From DATGZX01 sp035296965 (GTDB lineage Bacteria > Planctomycetota > Planctomycetia > Gemmatales > Gemmataceae), in contig DATGZX010000319.1 in assembly GCA_035296965.1 (NCBI GenBank), positions 1-28,951 of the forward strand: a stretch of DNA of 28,951 nt, given 5' to 3'. The translations under genes were made by a program, and so were the position numbers. Below are positions 8,664-17,478 of this stretch, piece by piece. The number at the start of each line of letters is the position of its first letter. The first letter of the stretch is position 1. Below the pieces are notes generated by a model. That model made no database searches and was not told where the DNA came from. It saw only the letters and a list, made by a program, of their open reading frames with translations.

Positions 8664-9926
8664 ATGAGCATTTTACGGCCTTCTCACGGGCTAAGGATCC
8701 TCCTGCTGGCAGCCGGGATCGTCATGGCTGTTGGTTGCAACGAAAAAAACCCCAGCCCCGTGAACACGCCCCCACCCGTTGTCGAGGTCGCCCTCCCGAT
8801 TGTGCGCGAGGTGACCGACTATCAAATCTTTACGGCTCGAACGCAGGCGGTCGAATCCGTGGATGTGAAAGCCCGGGTGACCGGCTACCTGATGAGGATC
8901 GACTTCAAAGACGGCGACGAGGTCAAGTCGGGCCAGGTCTTGTTCGAGATTGACGACCGGCCCTACAAGGCTTCACTCGACAAAGCACTCGCGGACCTGG
9001 AAGTGGCGAAAGCCGCGCTCGTTAAGAACCAGGCATTCTACGACATCGGCTTGAACGTGCAGAAGCAAGACAAGACCGCCATCAGCGAACAGGAGCTGGA
9101 TCGCCGGAAAGGCAGCCGCGATGAGTCGGTCGGATCGGTGAAGCAAGCTCAAGCGGCTCTGGAAATGGCCCAGTTGAATTTCGGTTGGTGCAAGGTGACC
9201 GCGCCGATCAACGGGCGCATCAACAAGCATTACGTCGACGCCGGCAATCTTGTCTCGCAAGACGTTACGGTTCTGACCAACATTGTCTCCCTGAGGCCAA
9301 CCTGGGCCTACTTCGATGTGGACCAGAACACGGTTGAGGAATATCAGCGGTTGGTCAAATCGGGCACTGTGAAATCACCTCGGGCGTCGGAGATCCCGGT
9401 ACAAATGGCCCTGGGCGCCGATACCGCGTTCACCATCGACGGCGTCATCGATTTCGTCAGCAACCAGCTCGACCCGAACACGGGTTCGATTCGGCTGCGG
9501 GCCGTCTTTTCGAACAAGGAAGGTAGCCTCGTCGCCGGGCTCTTCGCGCGCATTCGCGTGCCCTTGACTGCTCCACATCGCGCGCTTTTGGTCACGGATA
9601 GCGCCGTCGGGACGAACCAGGGACAAAAGTTTGTCCTGACGGTCAACGACAAACGCGTGATCGACTCCCGTGCCGTCGATGTCGGCCAGGTGCACGAGGG
9701 TCTCCGTGAGGTGAAGAGTACCCGCCAGATTGTGGATACCGACGCGCAGGGTAAGGAAGTGATCAAGGAGGTCGAAGTCCTCAAATCAACCGACTGGATT
9801 GTCGTGAACGGACTCCAGCGGGTCCGGCCCGGCGCCACGGTAGAGCCCAAGCCGGTGGATATGCTCACGCTGCTGCCGGAGAGCGGGGCCGACAAAAAAC
9901 CGGCGTCGTCCACCAACCAGAAATAG
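8664..9926 (+). CDS. RND efflux periplasmic adaptor (membrane fusion protein), lipoprotein
   Basis: A 420-residue adaptor of the AcrA/MexA type that links an inner-membrane RND pump to an outer-membrane channel. The start at 8664 gives a lipoprotein signal: hydrophobic stretch then MAVGC with the lipidated cysteine at position 25. The lipoyl/barrel-sandwich halves are visible (VDVKARVTGYLMRIDFKDGD ... VKSGQVLFEID and later FGWCKVTAPINGRI), separated by a helical hairpin with KALADLEVAKAALVKNQ and heptad-like Ala/Gln-rich sequence. The beta-barrel part (GAVFSNKEG-like: RLRAVFSNKEGSLVAGLFAR) follows. The C-terminal part has an acidic insertion around EVIKEVEVLKSTDWIVV, slightly longer than usual. 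The pump gene starts 17 nt downstream, so they form one transcript. Confidence 0.93.
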   Translation: MSILRPSHGLRILLLAAGIVMAVGCNEKNPSPVNTPPPVVEVALPIVREVTDYQIFTARTQAVESVDVKARVTGYLMRIDFKDGDEVKSGQVLFEIDDRPYKASLDKALADLEVAKAALVKNQAFYDIGLNVQKQDKTAISEQELDRRKGSRDESVGSVKQAQAALEMAQLNFGWCKVTAPINGRINKHYVDAGNLVSQDVTVLTNIVSLRPTWAYFDVDQNTVEEYQRLVKSGTVKSPRASEIPVQMALGADTAFTIDGVIDFVSNQLDPNTGSIRLRAVFSNKEGSLVAGLFARIRVPLTAPHRALLVTDSAVGTNQGQKFVLTVNDKRVIDSRAVDVGQVHEGLREVKSTRQIVDTDAQGKEVIKEVEVLKSTDWIVVNGLQRVRPGATVEPKPVDMLTLLPESGADKKPASSTNQK

Positions 9927-9943
9927 GCAGGGAAGGGATCGCC

Positions 9944-12900
9944 ATGTCTCGGTTCTTTATCGATCGGCCCACCTTTGCTTGGGTTTTGTCGATCGTCATT
10001 GTCATGGCGGGGTTGGTTTGCGTCTTGACGCTGCCGACCGCGCAGTACCCGCCGATCGTGCCGCCCACGATCCAGGTAACGACCTCCTATCCCGGCGCCA
10101 GCGCTCAGACGGTTGCCGACACGGTTGGCCAGCCGATCGAGGAGCAAGTCAACGGCGTGGAGGGCATGATTTACATGTCCTCGACCTGCACCAATAACGG
10201 CTTGTACACATTGACAGTGAGTTTCGTGGTCGGCACCGACGTGCACACCGCTCTAATGCTGGTGCAGACCCGCGTGCAATTGGCCCTGGCGCAGCTCCCG
10301 GCAAACGTTCAAAAGGAGGGCGTCAATGTCCAGATGCAGTCGCCCAACATTCTGCTGGCGGTAAATCTCATCTCTCCCGACGGCCGCTACGATTCGCTTT
10401 ATCTGAGCAACTACGCTCAGATCAACATCTTCGACGCTCTCTCCCGGTCCCCCGGCGTTGGCCTCGTAACGTTTCTCGGCCAGCGGTCGTATAGCATGCG
10501 TGCCTGGCTCGATCCGCAGAAACTGGCGTCGCTCGATTTGACGGCCAGCGAGGTCATGAATGCCATCCGAGAGCAGAACGTGGACGTTGCCCCCGGCAAC
10601 GTCGGCCAGCAGCCGGTTCCTAAGGGACAACAATATCAGCTCGTGCTGAACACGTTGGGGCGTCTGACCACCGAGCAGCAATTCGGCGACATTATTGTCA
10701 AGGTCGCTCAAGATGGTCGCATGGTCCACCTGCGCGACGTGGCCCGGCTGGAGCTGGGTGCCCAGAATTCCGACCTCATCTGCACCCTCAGCACGGTGCA
10801 GAACGGCAACCCGGTGCAGTATCCGTCCGTGGCCCTGGCGGTCTTTGCGTTGCCGACGGCGAACGCCCTCGCCACCGGAGACGGCGTCAAAAAGAAAATG
10901 GAACAGCTCAAGAAGCGGTTTCCGCAAGGACTCGATTACCAGATCGCTTACGACACCACACCGTTCATTCGCCATTCGGTTGACGATGTCTTCAACACCA
11001 TCTACATCGCTGCCGCCCTGGTGATCGTCGTCGTCCTGGTATTTCTCCAGGATTGGCGCGCCATGCTGTTGCCGATCATTGACATCATCGTGGCTTTGAT
11101 CGGCACGTTCGTGGTCATGAAGGCGCTCGGGTTTTCCTTGAACAACCTCTCCCTGTTTGGCCTGGTGCTTGCGGTAGGCATCGTCGTCGATGATTCCATC
11201 GTGGTCGTCGAGAACATCGAGCGCTGGATGGGGATGGGGCTGCCGGCTCGGGATGCGACCATCAAGGCAATGGACGAAATCACGGGGCCAGTGATCGGTA
11301 TCAGTTTGGTCCTCGCGGCTGTGTTTATTCCCACGGCCTTCATACCGGGACTGACGGGCCAATTCTTCCGCCAATTCGCCCTGACGATCGCCACGGCTGC
11401 TCTCTTCTCTGCTACCAATGCTTTGACAATGGCTCCGGCTCGGGCAGTGGTCTGGATCAAACCGCACAGCAAAGAGCACGGGGAAACGAAGGAGGCTCTG
11501 CCGTCGGTGGCTTATGTCGTCTTGTTCGGTTTGCTGAGCTACTTCTTGCTGGTTCGCCTGATACCACAGGCTGACGGACCGGCGGACAATATCTATCTGC
11601 GTTGGGGCATGCGAATCGGTTTAGGCGTGCCGGGGGCCATCGTAGGCTGGTTTCTCAGCCGGGCGCTCAACGGCTTCCTCGGCTGGTTCTTTGGCCTTTT
11701 CAATACGGCGTTCGATGCTTTTGCCGGGGGCTACGCCCGCGTGGTGGGCTTAGGGCTGCGCCTCAGTATCATCGTCTTGTTGTTATATGTCGGCCTGCTC
11801 GCGTTGACTGGTTTCGGATTCGCGACCTCGCCGACCGGCTTCATCCCCGAGCAAGATCAGGGGTACCTCCTGGTCAACGTCGCGCTGCCGGATTCCGCTT
11901 CCGTACAGCGCACCCGCGCAGCGATGGACGAACTCGAGAAGATCGCTTTGAAAACTCCGGGTGTCCAATCGGTCATGTCTGTCGCCGGTTACTCGGCCGT
12001 ATTCTCTTGTGAGTCTTCCAACTGGGGGACGATATTCATCATTCTGGACGAGTTCGAAAAACGCACGACTCCCGAAACGCAGGCCGTCGCCATCACCCAG
12101 AGACTCAACCTGCAGTTCCACGAGGAAGTCCTGAGCTGCCAGGCGCCTGTCTTCGGCGCGCCTCCTGTTCCCGGCCTGGGCCAATGCGGCGGCTTCCAAC
12201 TTCAAATCGAGGATAACACCGGCCTGGGCCTGCAGGCCCTTCAAGAAGCGACCGAGACGATCGTACAAAAGGCCAACGCTCAGCCCGGCCTGGCCCGCGT
12301 ATTCACGACCTTCCGCGCGAACACCCCACAGCTCTATTTGGACATCGATCGCGATGCCGCCAAGCAGATGGGCGTTTCCCTCAGCGACGTGACCAACACT
12401 TTGAACGCCAACATGGGCTCGGTGTATATCAATCAATTCAACGAGTTTGGCCGAATCTGGCAGGTCAACATCCAAGCCGAGGGAACCTTTCGCGATAACG
12501 CGCAGAATCTCAAGCTGCTCACCGTTCGCAACCGCGAGGGGCAACCGGTGCAACTGGCCTCGGTTCTGCGGGTGCGCTACGACAATGGGCCGGTCTTCGT
12601 CATGCGCTATAACGACCTGAATTCGGCAGCCGTGAACGGCAGTACGCGACCATCCATGAGTTCAGGACAGGCAATCTCTCTGATGGAGAAGCTGTGCAAC
12701 GAGAACCTGCCGATCGGCATGAGTTTCGAGTGGACCACCATCAGCTACCAGGAAGTGACGGCGGGCAACACCGGCATCTTCATTTTCGGTTTCGCCATAG
12801 CGCTGGTATTCCTGGTGCTAGCAGCCTTGTACGAAAGTTGGGGATTGCCGCTGGCAATCATCCTGGTAGTGCCGATGTGCTTGCTCAGCTCCATCGCCGG

Positions 12901-13330
12901 GCTCGTGTGGATTGCCCACAAACCGATCGACATCTTCAGCCAGATCGGCTTCGTGGTTTTGGTCGCCCTCGCGGCCAAGAACGCCATTCTTATCGTCGAA
13001 TATGCTCAGGATAAGCGCAAGGAAGGAATGCTGCGCCGCCAGGCTACCTTGGAGGCCTGCCGCCTGCGGCTACGGCCCATCTTGATGACCTCGTTCGCCT
13101 TCATCTTCGGCGTCTATCCGCTCGTGATCGCGACGGGCGCCGGTTGGGAAATGCGGCGGTCGCTAGGCACAGCCGTGATTAGCGGCATGATCGGCGTGAC
13201 GCTCTTCGGCATCTTCTTGACGCCGGTTTTCTACTACGCCATCACGTGGTTCGGCAAAGACAAGATACCTGCGGCACCGTCACCTGCTCCTACGGCCGAC
13301 GCGGAGCAAAACGTTTTTGCTGCGCCCTGA
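9944..13330 (+). CDS. RND multidrug efflux pump, AcrB/HAE1 family
   Basis: An inner-membrane proton-driven drug exporter of 1128 residues; AcrB-like pumps are usually about 1030-1050. Family marks are FFIDRPTFAWVLSIVI at the N-terminus, the QYPPIVPPTIQV segment, and the proton-relay aspartates D416 and D417 in VGIVVDDSIVVVENIER; the TM10 lysine is in AAKNAILIVEYAQD. The extra length is mostly a hydrophobic insert between TM6 and TM7 (about residues 515-590: SVAYVVLFGLLSYFLLV and GLGVPGAIVGWFLSRAL), apparently two additional membrane helices. AAGGGA lies shortly before the ATG. Substrates are unknown. Its adaptor precedes it; the outer-membrane factor is encoded nearby on the other strand. Confidence 0.95.
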   Translation: MSRFFIDRPTFAWVLSIVIVMAGLVCVLTLPTAQYPPIVPPTIQVTTSYPGASAQTVADTVGQPIEEQVNGVEGMIYMSSTCTNNGLYTLTVSFVVGTDVHTALMLVQTRVQLALAQLPANVQKEGVNVQMQSPNILLAVNLISPDGRYDSLYLSNYAQINIFDALSRSPGVGLVTFLGQRSYSMRAWLDPQKLASLDLTASEVMNAIREQNVDVAPGNVGQQPVPKGQQYQLVLNTLGRLTTEQQFGDIIVKVAQDGRMVHLRDVARLELGAQNSDLICTLSTVQNGNPVQYPSVALAVFALPTANALATGDGVKKKMEQLKKRFPQGLDYQIAYDTTPFIRHSVDDVFNTIYIAAALVIVVVLVFLQDWRAMLLPIIDIIVALIGTFVVMKALGFSLNNLSLFGLVLAVGIVVDDSIVVVENIERWMGMGLPARDATIKAMDEITGPVIGISLVLAAVFIPTAFIPGLTGQFFRQFALTIATAALFSATNALTMAPARAVVWIKPHSKEHGETKEALPSVAYVVLFGLLSYFLLVRLIPQADGPADNIYLRWGMRIGLGVPGAIVGWFLSRALNGFLGWFFGLFNTAFDAFAGGYARVVGLGLRLSIIVLLLYVGLLALTGFGFATSPTGFIPEQDQGYLLVNVALPDSASVQRTRAAMDELEKIALKTPGVQSVMSVAGYSAVFSCESSNWGTIFIILDEFEKRTTPETQAVAITQRLNLQFHEEVLSCQAPVFGAPPVPGLGQCGGFQLQIEDNTGLGLQALQEATETIVQKANAQPGLARVFTTFRANTPQLYLDIDRDAAKQMGVSLSDVTNTLNANMGSVYINQFNEFGRIWQVNIQAEGTFRDNAQNLKLLTVRNREGQPVQLASVLRVRYDNGPVFVMRYNDLNSAAVNGSTRPSMSSGQAISLMEKLCNENLPIGMSFEWTTISYQEVTAGNTGIFIFGFAIALVFLVLAALYESWGLPLAIILVVPMCLLSSIAGLVWIAHKPIDIFSQIGFVVLVALAAKNAILIVEYAQDKRKEGMLRRQATLEACRLRLRPILMTSFAFIFGVYPLVIATGAGWEMRRSLGTAVISGMIGVTLFGIFLTPVFYYAITWFGKDKIPAAPSPAPTADAEQNVFAAP

Positions 13331-13381
13331 TCCCGCCATCGCGCGTTGGTCATTCGTTGCGGACGAGAGATTGCAAGCCCA

Positions 13382-13762
13382 TCACGGCTTTGCAGGGCAC
13401 TGCGCGCACGGGGCCATTGCCGGGCCGCAGGTGTACCAGGGATCGCACTGTTTCGGCAGCACGATGGGGCACGTTTTCCGGCAATAATCGTCGACGCATC
13501 CCTTGGGATTCGGCGGCACGCACGGCAGTTTCTTGGGACAGTAGTCATCCACGCAACCCTTGGCAGCCGGCGCGATACTGGGGAGAGTCTTGGGGCAGTA
13601 ATCGTCGCAGCACCAGCACTTTCGTTGCCGCCACTGATCACACAAGCTCGGAAACGTCCAACGGCAGCCGTCGAAGAGGGGACAAGACTCCTGGGCTAGC
13701 ACAGGCGCCTGCCATACGATCGCGGCAAAGACGACGCCCATTGAGTAAACGATTTGCCTCAC
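13382..13762 (-). CDS. Secreted Cys-rich protein with CVDDYCPK repeats
   Basis: A 126-residue protein with a signal peptide (hydrophobic core GVVFAAIVW, likely cleavage after APVLA) and a mature part carrying 17 cysteines. Three repeats of about 19 residues are centred on CCDDYCPK, CVDDYCPK and CVDDYCRK, each followed by a proline-rich linker and KGC. I chose GTG at 13762 because it gives an arginine in the signal n-region and has AGGGG 10 nt upstream; ATG at 13741 is the alternative. It is not a family I can name with confidence, though similar CVDDYCPK proteins occur in Gemmata-like genomes. Acidic residues between cysteine pairs suggest metal binding or disulfide-stabilised repeats in the periplasm. 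It lies downstream of the outer-membrane factor gene on the same strand, facing the pump gene. Confidence 0.75.
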   Translation of the reverse strand: MRQIVYSMGVVFAAIVWQAPVLAQESCPLFDGCRWTFPSLCDQWRQRKCWCCDDYCPKTLPSIAPAAKGCVDDYCPKKLPCVPPNPKGCVDDYCRKTCPIVLPKQCDPWYTCGPAMAPCAQCPAKP

Positions 13763-13847
13763 GGTTCGACGACCCCTGGGTCTGCCGGCCTAGCTGCGAT
13801 CGCCCCCGAGAGCCCGCGCTCGCTACTTCGCGGTTGGCGCCGGCTGA

Positions 13848-13947
13848 CTATATCACCGTGCTTCATTTGGCAACTGCGTAGGACAGATTTCCAATCTGTC
13901 CGGTCAGGTTGGAAACCTGACCTACAGCCGAATGCCGCACGGTCATT
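13848..13947. repeat. Dispersed ~100-bp structured repeat, copy A
   Basis: This segment recurs almost unchanged at 26151-26251. It contains two adjacent perfect hairpins: GGACAGATT/AATCTGTCC (13881-13889 with 13893-13901) and GTCAGGTT/AACCTGAC (13903-13910 with 13914-13921). Flanking ATTTGGC and GCCGAAT can pair around both with a G-T wobble, giving a three-way junction. The stop codon of the outer-membrane factor gene (13943-13945) lies inside its right edge, so the element may act as a transcript end or RNA-stability structure for that gene. Confidence 0.9.
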
Positions 13948-15532
13948 TAGCATTGGGCAGAGGCTGCGAAACTCCTGCATTGGGCGTTTTTTCCGTTGCC
14001 GTCATGGGGGTTGCTGTCTCCGCGTTGGCATCGCAGCGGATTTGCCAGCCGCCGCCGATCGCCTTGTAAACCTGGATCAGTCCCAGTCCGATATCGCCCT
14101 GCGCTTGCGCTAATTGATTCTGACGAGTGACGAGCTGTTCCTCGAGGACGGCGACGCGGTTGAAATCGGTGAGGCCGTTGCTGTACTGGGTCATTGCCTC
14201 GCTGACGGATGCTCGTGCGGCAACGACGCTTTCTTTGGCGTAGCGCGCCTCTTCCTGGGCTTTCAAGAAACGGATCAATCCGTCTTCCACTTCGCCATTG
14301 GCCTGGAGCGCAGTCTGCTGGTAGTTGGTGACGAGCTCTTGAAACTTGGCGTCCTGCGCACGCACGTTGTTGAGAATCCTGCAATAGTTAAGGATTTCCC
14401 ATTGGAATGCAGGTCCAACCGAACCGAGGAAAGAGCCGTGGGCAAAGAGGTCTTTCAATTGTTGGGCCGACCAGCCGAAGCTCGCATCGAGACTGATCTG
14501 TGGATAGAAATCGGCCTCCGCTATACCGATCTGAGCGCACTGGGCGGCTGCTAAACGCTCGGCGCGACGAACGTCCGGCCTGCGCCGCAGCAGGTCTCCC
14601 GGAATGCCTACGGCCACCGAAACCGGCGTAACCGGAATCGAGCCAGCCCCCAATTTGCTCTGCAGATCCTCTGGTGGAATGCCCAGCAGGATACACAGGC
14701 GGTCATCCGCTTCGCGGAGCGAAATCTCCAGCTGCGGAAGCAGGGTCTCCGTTGCTGAGAGATTGCTCTGCGCCTGGTTGACGTCGAGCTTGCTCGCCTG
14801 GCCGCCTTTGTACTTTGCCGTAGCAATGTTCAGGATTTCGGTCTGGAGCTTTATGTCTTCCCTGGTATATGCGATTTGCTGCTCCAGAACGCGGTATTGC
14901 ACGTAGGTGCTGGCAACGTCGCCGATCAGGACCACCAGTACGTCGTCGTAGTTCTCGACGGAGGCATCGAGCGTGTCGTCCGCCGACTCCATGGCCCGCC
15001 GGAACCGGCCCCAGAAATCCAGCTCCCAGGCCAGGCCGAAGCCGTAGCTCCAGCCGCTGAACCAGCGTTGCGGCGTGGCGATGCGGTTGGCCACATTGAC
15101 GCTGACTCCGCGGCGCGAGTAGTCGCCGGTCATGGCTTGAGTCTGCGGGAATAGCTCGCCCACGGTGATGCCCAGGGCAGCGCGGGCTTGCAGCACCCGG
15201 AAGCCGGCCTGCCGTAGGTTCAGATTCTGGTGATAAGCGGTTTGAACAAGTTCGCTGAGGGCAGGATCGTTGAAGACGGTCCACCAATGGCTGTCGTCTT
15301 CGGTCTCGCTGCGTACGCGCACGTCGTTGGCGTCGATCCAGTGTTCCGCAACCGGAGCCGGCGGCCGAGTGTAGCTCGGCCCCACTTTGAATCCGTTTTG
15401 AAAATACTCCGAAAGGGTCGTGCAGCCGGAGAGAGACAGAATTGCAACAGCCACGGCAGCCGGGAGCCATGCAGGCCGCGCTCGGCTGAGGCACCCAACT
15501 GCCTCGCCCCGCTTGCCTATTCTCACATACAT
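13943..15532 (-). CDS. Outer-membrane efflux factor, TolC/OprM (NodT) family lipoprotein
   Basis: A 529-residue outer-membrane channel component of the RND system. The start at 15532 is favoured by AGAGGG 7 nt upstream; a TTG 33 nt earlier is possible. A lipoprotein signal ends in LSLSGC with the modified cysteine at 37. Then come the NodT-family marks: FKVGPSYTRPPAPVAEHW, WWTVFNDPALSELVQTAYHQN, LNLRQAGFRVLQARAALG, and the repeated half with IPGDLLRRRPDVRRAERLAA. Two OEP repeats with long helical stretches are present. It is transcribed toward the pump gene, convergent to it, which is unlike the usual same-strand tripartite operon. The last codons run into structured repeat copy A. Confidence 0.92.
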   Translation of the reverse strand: MYVRIGKRGEAVGCLSRARPAWLPAAVAVAILSLSGCTTLSEYFQNGFKVGPSYTRPPAPVAEHWIDANDVRVRSETEDDSHWWTVFNDPALSELVQTAYHQNLNLRQAGFRVLQARAALGITVGELFPQTQAMTGDYSRRGVSVNVANRIATPQRWFSGWSYGFGLAWELDFWGRFRRAMESADDTLDASVENYDDVLVVLIGDVASTYVQYRVLEQQIAYTREDIKLQTEILNIATAKYKGGQASKLDVNQAQSNLSATETLLPQLEISLREADDRLCILLGIPPEDLQSKLGAGSIPVTPVSVAVGIPGDLLRRRPDVRRAERLAAAQCAQIGIAEADFYPQISLDASFGWSAQQLKDLFAHGSFLGSVGPAFQWEILNYCRILNNVRAQDAKFQELVTNYQQTALQANGEVEDGLIRFLKAQEEARYAKESVVAARASVSEAMTQYSNGLTDFNRVAVLEEQLVTRQNQLAQAQGDIGLGLIQVYKAIGGGWQIRCDANAETATPMTATEKTPNAGVSQPLPNAK

Positions 15533-15915
15533 GGCATACCCTCTGGGGCCATGCACGACGGGCAAGTTTCCAAGAGAAACCGGCAGCGGACGATCGTGCT
15601 AGCCATGAGTATCGGCACAACCGGCAGAATTCATAAAATCAAGTCCAGGGAAGCTCTCGACGATTTGGGCACTCTGCTGTTCACATTTCTCATCGACTGG
15701 GCCAATCTGACCTTCTTCCAGTTCTTGCTGATCCTGGGGTCAAACGTGCTGCCGGCACTTCGACACTCGAAGAATGTGCCTGGCTTTCGCGACCTTCGCT
15801 ATCATGATGCTGCAGAGCGGCCGCGCCTTTGTTCGAGCCGCCACCCATCCAGCCTGGTGGCGGATTGCCCTGGCACGGCTCACTCGCCATCACGTATTCC
15901 GCAAGGAAAGTGAAC
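15533..15915. other. Divergent intergenic region
   Basis: 383 bp between the outer-membrane factor gene (minus) and the ATP-grasp gene (plus). Promoters for both should lie here. I see no convincing gene, structured RNA or repeat in it; the open frames are short and carry no recognisable motif. Confidence 0.45.
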
Positions 15916-17364
15916 ATGCTCAATGTGCTCAAGACTTCCGCGCGAACGGATTTTCTCCGCAGCAATGCACTCAGCGACATCTTTATGAAGATGCCCAAGG
16001 AGGAAATCCACCAGATCGCAAGAGAGGTCCATGCCAAGTGCGTCAGCCAGGACCTTTCCTACATCGATGACAATGGCGTGCGGGGCATCATCCCGCTGAT
16101 GTTGCGGCCGCGCATCATCGATCCGATTCAACGGAGTTATTTCCACTATGTCTGTTTACAGGTGGTCGATGCGCTCAAACGCCTGGGCGCCCTGTATCTG
16201 ACCGACGCGCGCGTGCGAAAGCTTCTCCCGCTCGATGAAGGCGAAGAGCAATGGCTGCGGGATTCGTGGGGCAAGAGCGTGCCCCGTTACCACACCATCA
16301 TCACCCGCCTGGATGCCAACACTGACTTCGCGGCTCCGGATTGGCGCGAGAACTTCCAATTTTTCGAAGCCAATTCAGTGGGCGTCGGCGGTTTGTATTA
16401 CGCCCCAATTGCCGAAAGCATCTTGCTCGATATCGTAGGTCCACACCTCCAGGCCCTGGAGCCCGAACTTTTCTTGGAGCCGAACTACGATACCCGCAAC
16501 CTGCTCCTGCACGAGCTGCGCCTGCACGCGCGCTCGATCCGACGGCCGCGCTGCAACATCGCCCTGCTCGACGCCCCCGACAACATCGGCGGCATCACGG
16601 AGTACCCCCGCCTGGCGGAGTATTTTCAGTCGCAAGGCCATTGCGCCGTTGTGGCCGACCCGCGCGAAATCTGCGTGAAGGGCGACAACCTCTACCACCG
16701 AGACCTTCCTGTGGATGTTCTGTACCGCGATGTGGAGCTGAAGCAGTGCCTCCAGATGGAAGCGAGTGACGGCAAGGAGATGACGGCACTCCGCTGGGCC
16801 TTCCAGCGAAACCAGGTCGTCTCCTCGCTGGCCGGCGACTTCGATCATAAGAGCTGCTGGGAGATTTTCACTGACGACCAATTCGCACATCATTTCTCGG
16901 CGGCCCAGTGGCGTATTTTCAATCGCCACATGCTCTGGACTCGCCTGATCCGGGAAACGAGGACTGCTGACGATTCAGGGCGCATGGTAGATCTATTGCC
17001 TTTTGTCCGCAAAAATCGGGAGAGGCTCGTGATCAAACCGAACCGCGACTTTGGCGGTACTGGCGTCACCATTGGGCCGGAGGCGATGCCCTCCGAGTGG
17101 GACGCTGTGCTTCAGCAAGCCACGGATCACCCCTACTCTTATGTCGTTCAGGACTATGCTCCCGTCAGGAGCAAAGAGTTCCCGGTTGTCCGAAGCGACG
17201 GAGCGATCACAAACGAGGAATTTCACGTTACTTGCGGGTTCATTGTTTCTGCGAGCGAGATTGGCATTATTGGCAGGGCATCCAAGAAAACCGTAGTCAA
17301 CATTGCCCAGCATGGCGGGCTTACCGCCGTGCTGATGATCTTGGATCAGCAACGGCTCCCATGA
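15916..17364 (+). CDS. ATP-grasp-like enzyme (circularly permuted type suspected)
   Basis: A 482-residue soluble protein. I see FFEANSVGVGGLYYAPIAES (149-168), a central segment NIALLDAPDN...EYPRLAEYFQSQGHCAVVADPREI (214-252) followed by LPVDVLYRDVEL (264-275), and late in the chain LVIKPNRDFGGTGVTIG (371-387), which looks like an ATP-grasp lysine and glycine-rich loop. That order (substrate-domain motif before the nucleotide loop) fits the circularly permuted ATP-grasp group, whose members ligate carboxylates to amines or form peptide-like bonds. The start has AAGGAAAG about 5 nt upstream; an upstream extension to 15829 is open but lacks similarity. No partner enzyme is adjacent, so the substrate is unknown. 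The exact family needs a profile search. Confidence 0.6.
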   Translation: MLNVLKTSARTDFLRSNALSDIFMKMPKEEIHQIAREVHAKCVSQDLSYIDDNGVRGIIPLMLRPRIIDPIQRSYFHYVCLQVVDALKRLGALYLTDARVRKLLPLDEGEEQWLRDSWGKSVPRYHTIITRLDANTDFAAPDWRENFQFFEANSVGVGGLYYAPIAESILLDIVGPHLQALEPELFLEPNYDTRNLLLHELRLHARSIRRPRCNIALLDAPDNIGGITEYPRLAEYFQSQGHCAVVADPREICVKGDNLYHRDLPVDVLYRDVELKQCLQMEASDGKEMTALRWAFQRNQVVSSLAGDFDHKSCWEIFTDDQFAHHFSAAQWRIFNRHMLWTRLIRETRTADDSGRMVDLLPFVRKNRERLVIKPNRDFGGTGVTIGPEAMPSEWDAVLQQATDHPYSYVVQDYAPVRSKEFPVVRSDGAITNEEFHVTCGFIVSASEIGIIGRASKKTVVNIAQHGGLTAVLMILDQQRLP

Positions 17365-17478
17365 TCGTGCAGATTTACCGACCCGCACTGCGTATACGCA
17401 GACCGATTCCGCCATTTCGACCTGCGGCCTCGGTGCCCAAGGCAGCCAAGGAGGTCGGCTTCCGGATTCCGCGGTGGA

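Noticed and set aside
17388..17401. Palindrome CTGCGTATACGCAG between convergent genes
   Set aside because: Perfect but only 14 bp with no loop, T-tract or second copy; too weak to call a terminator or operator.
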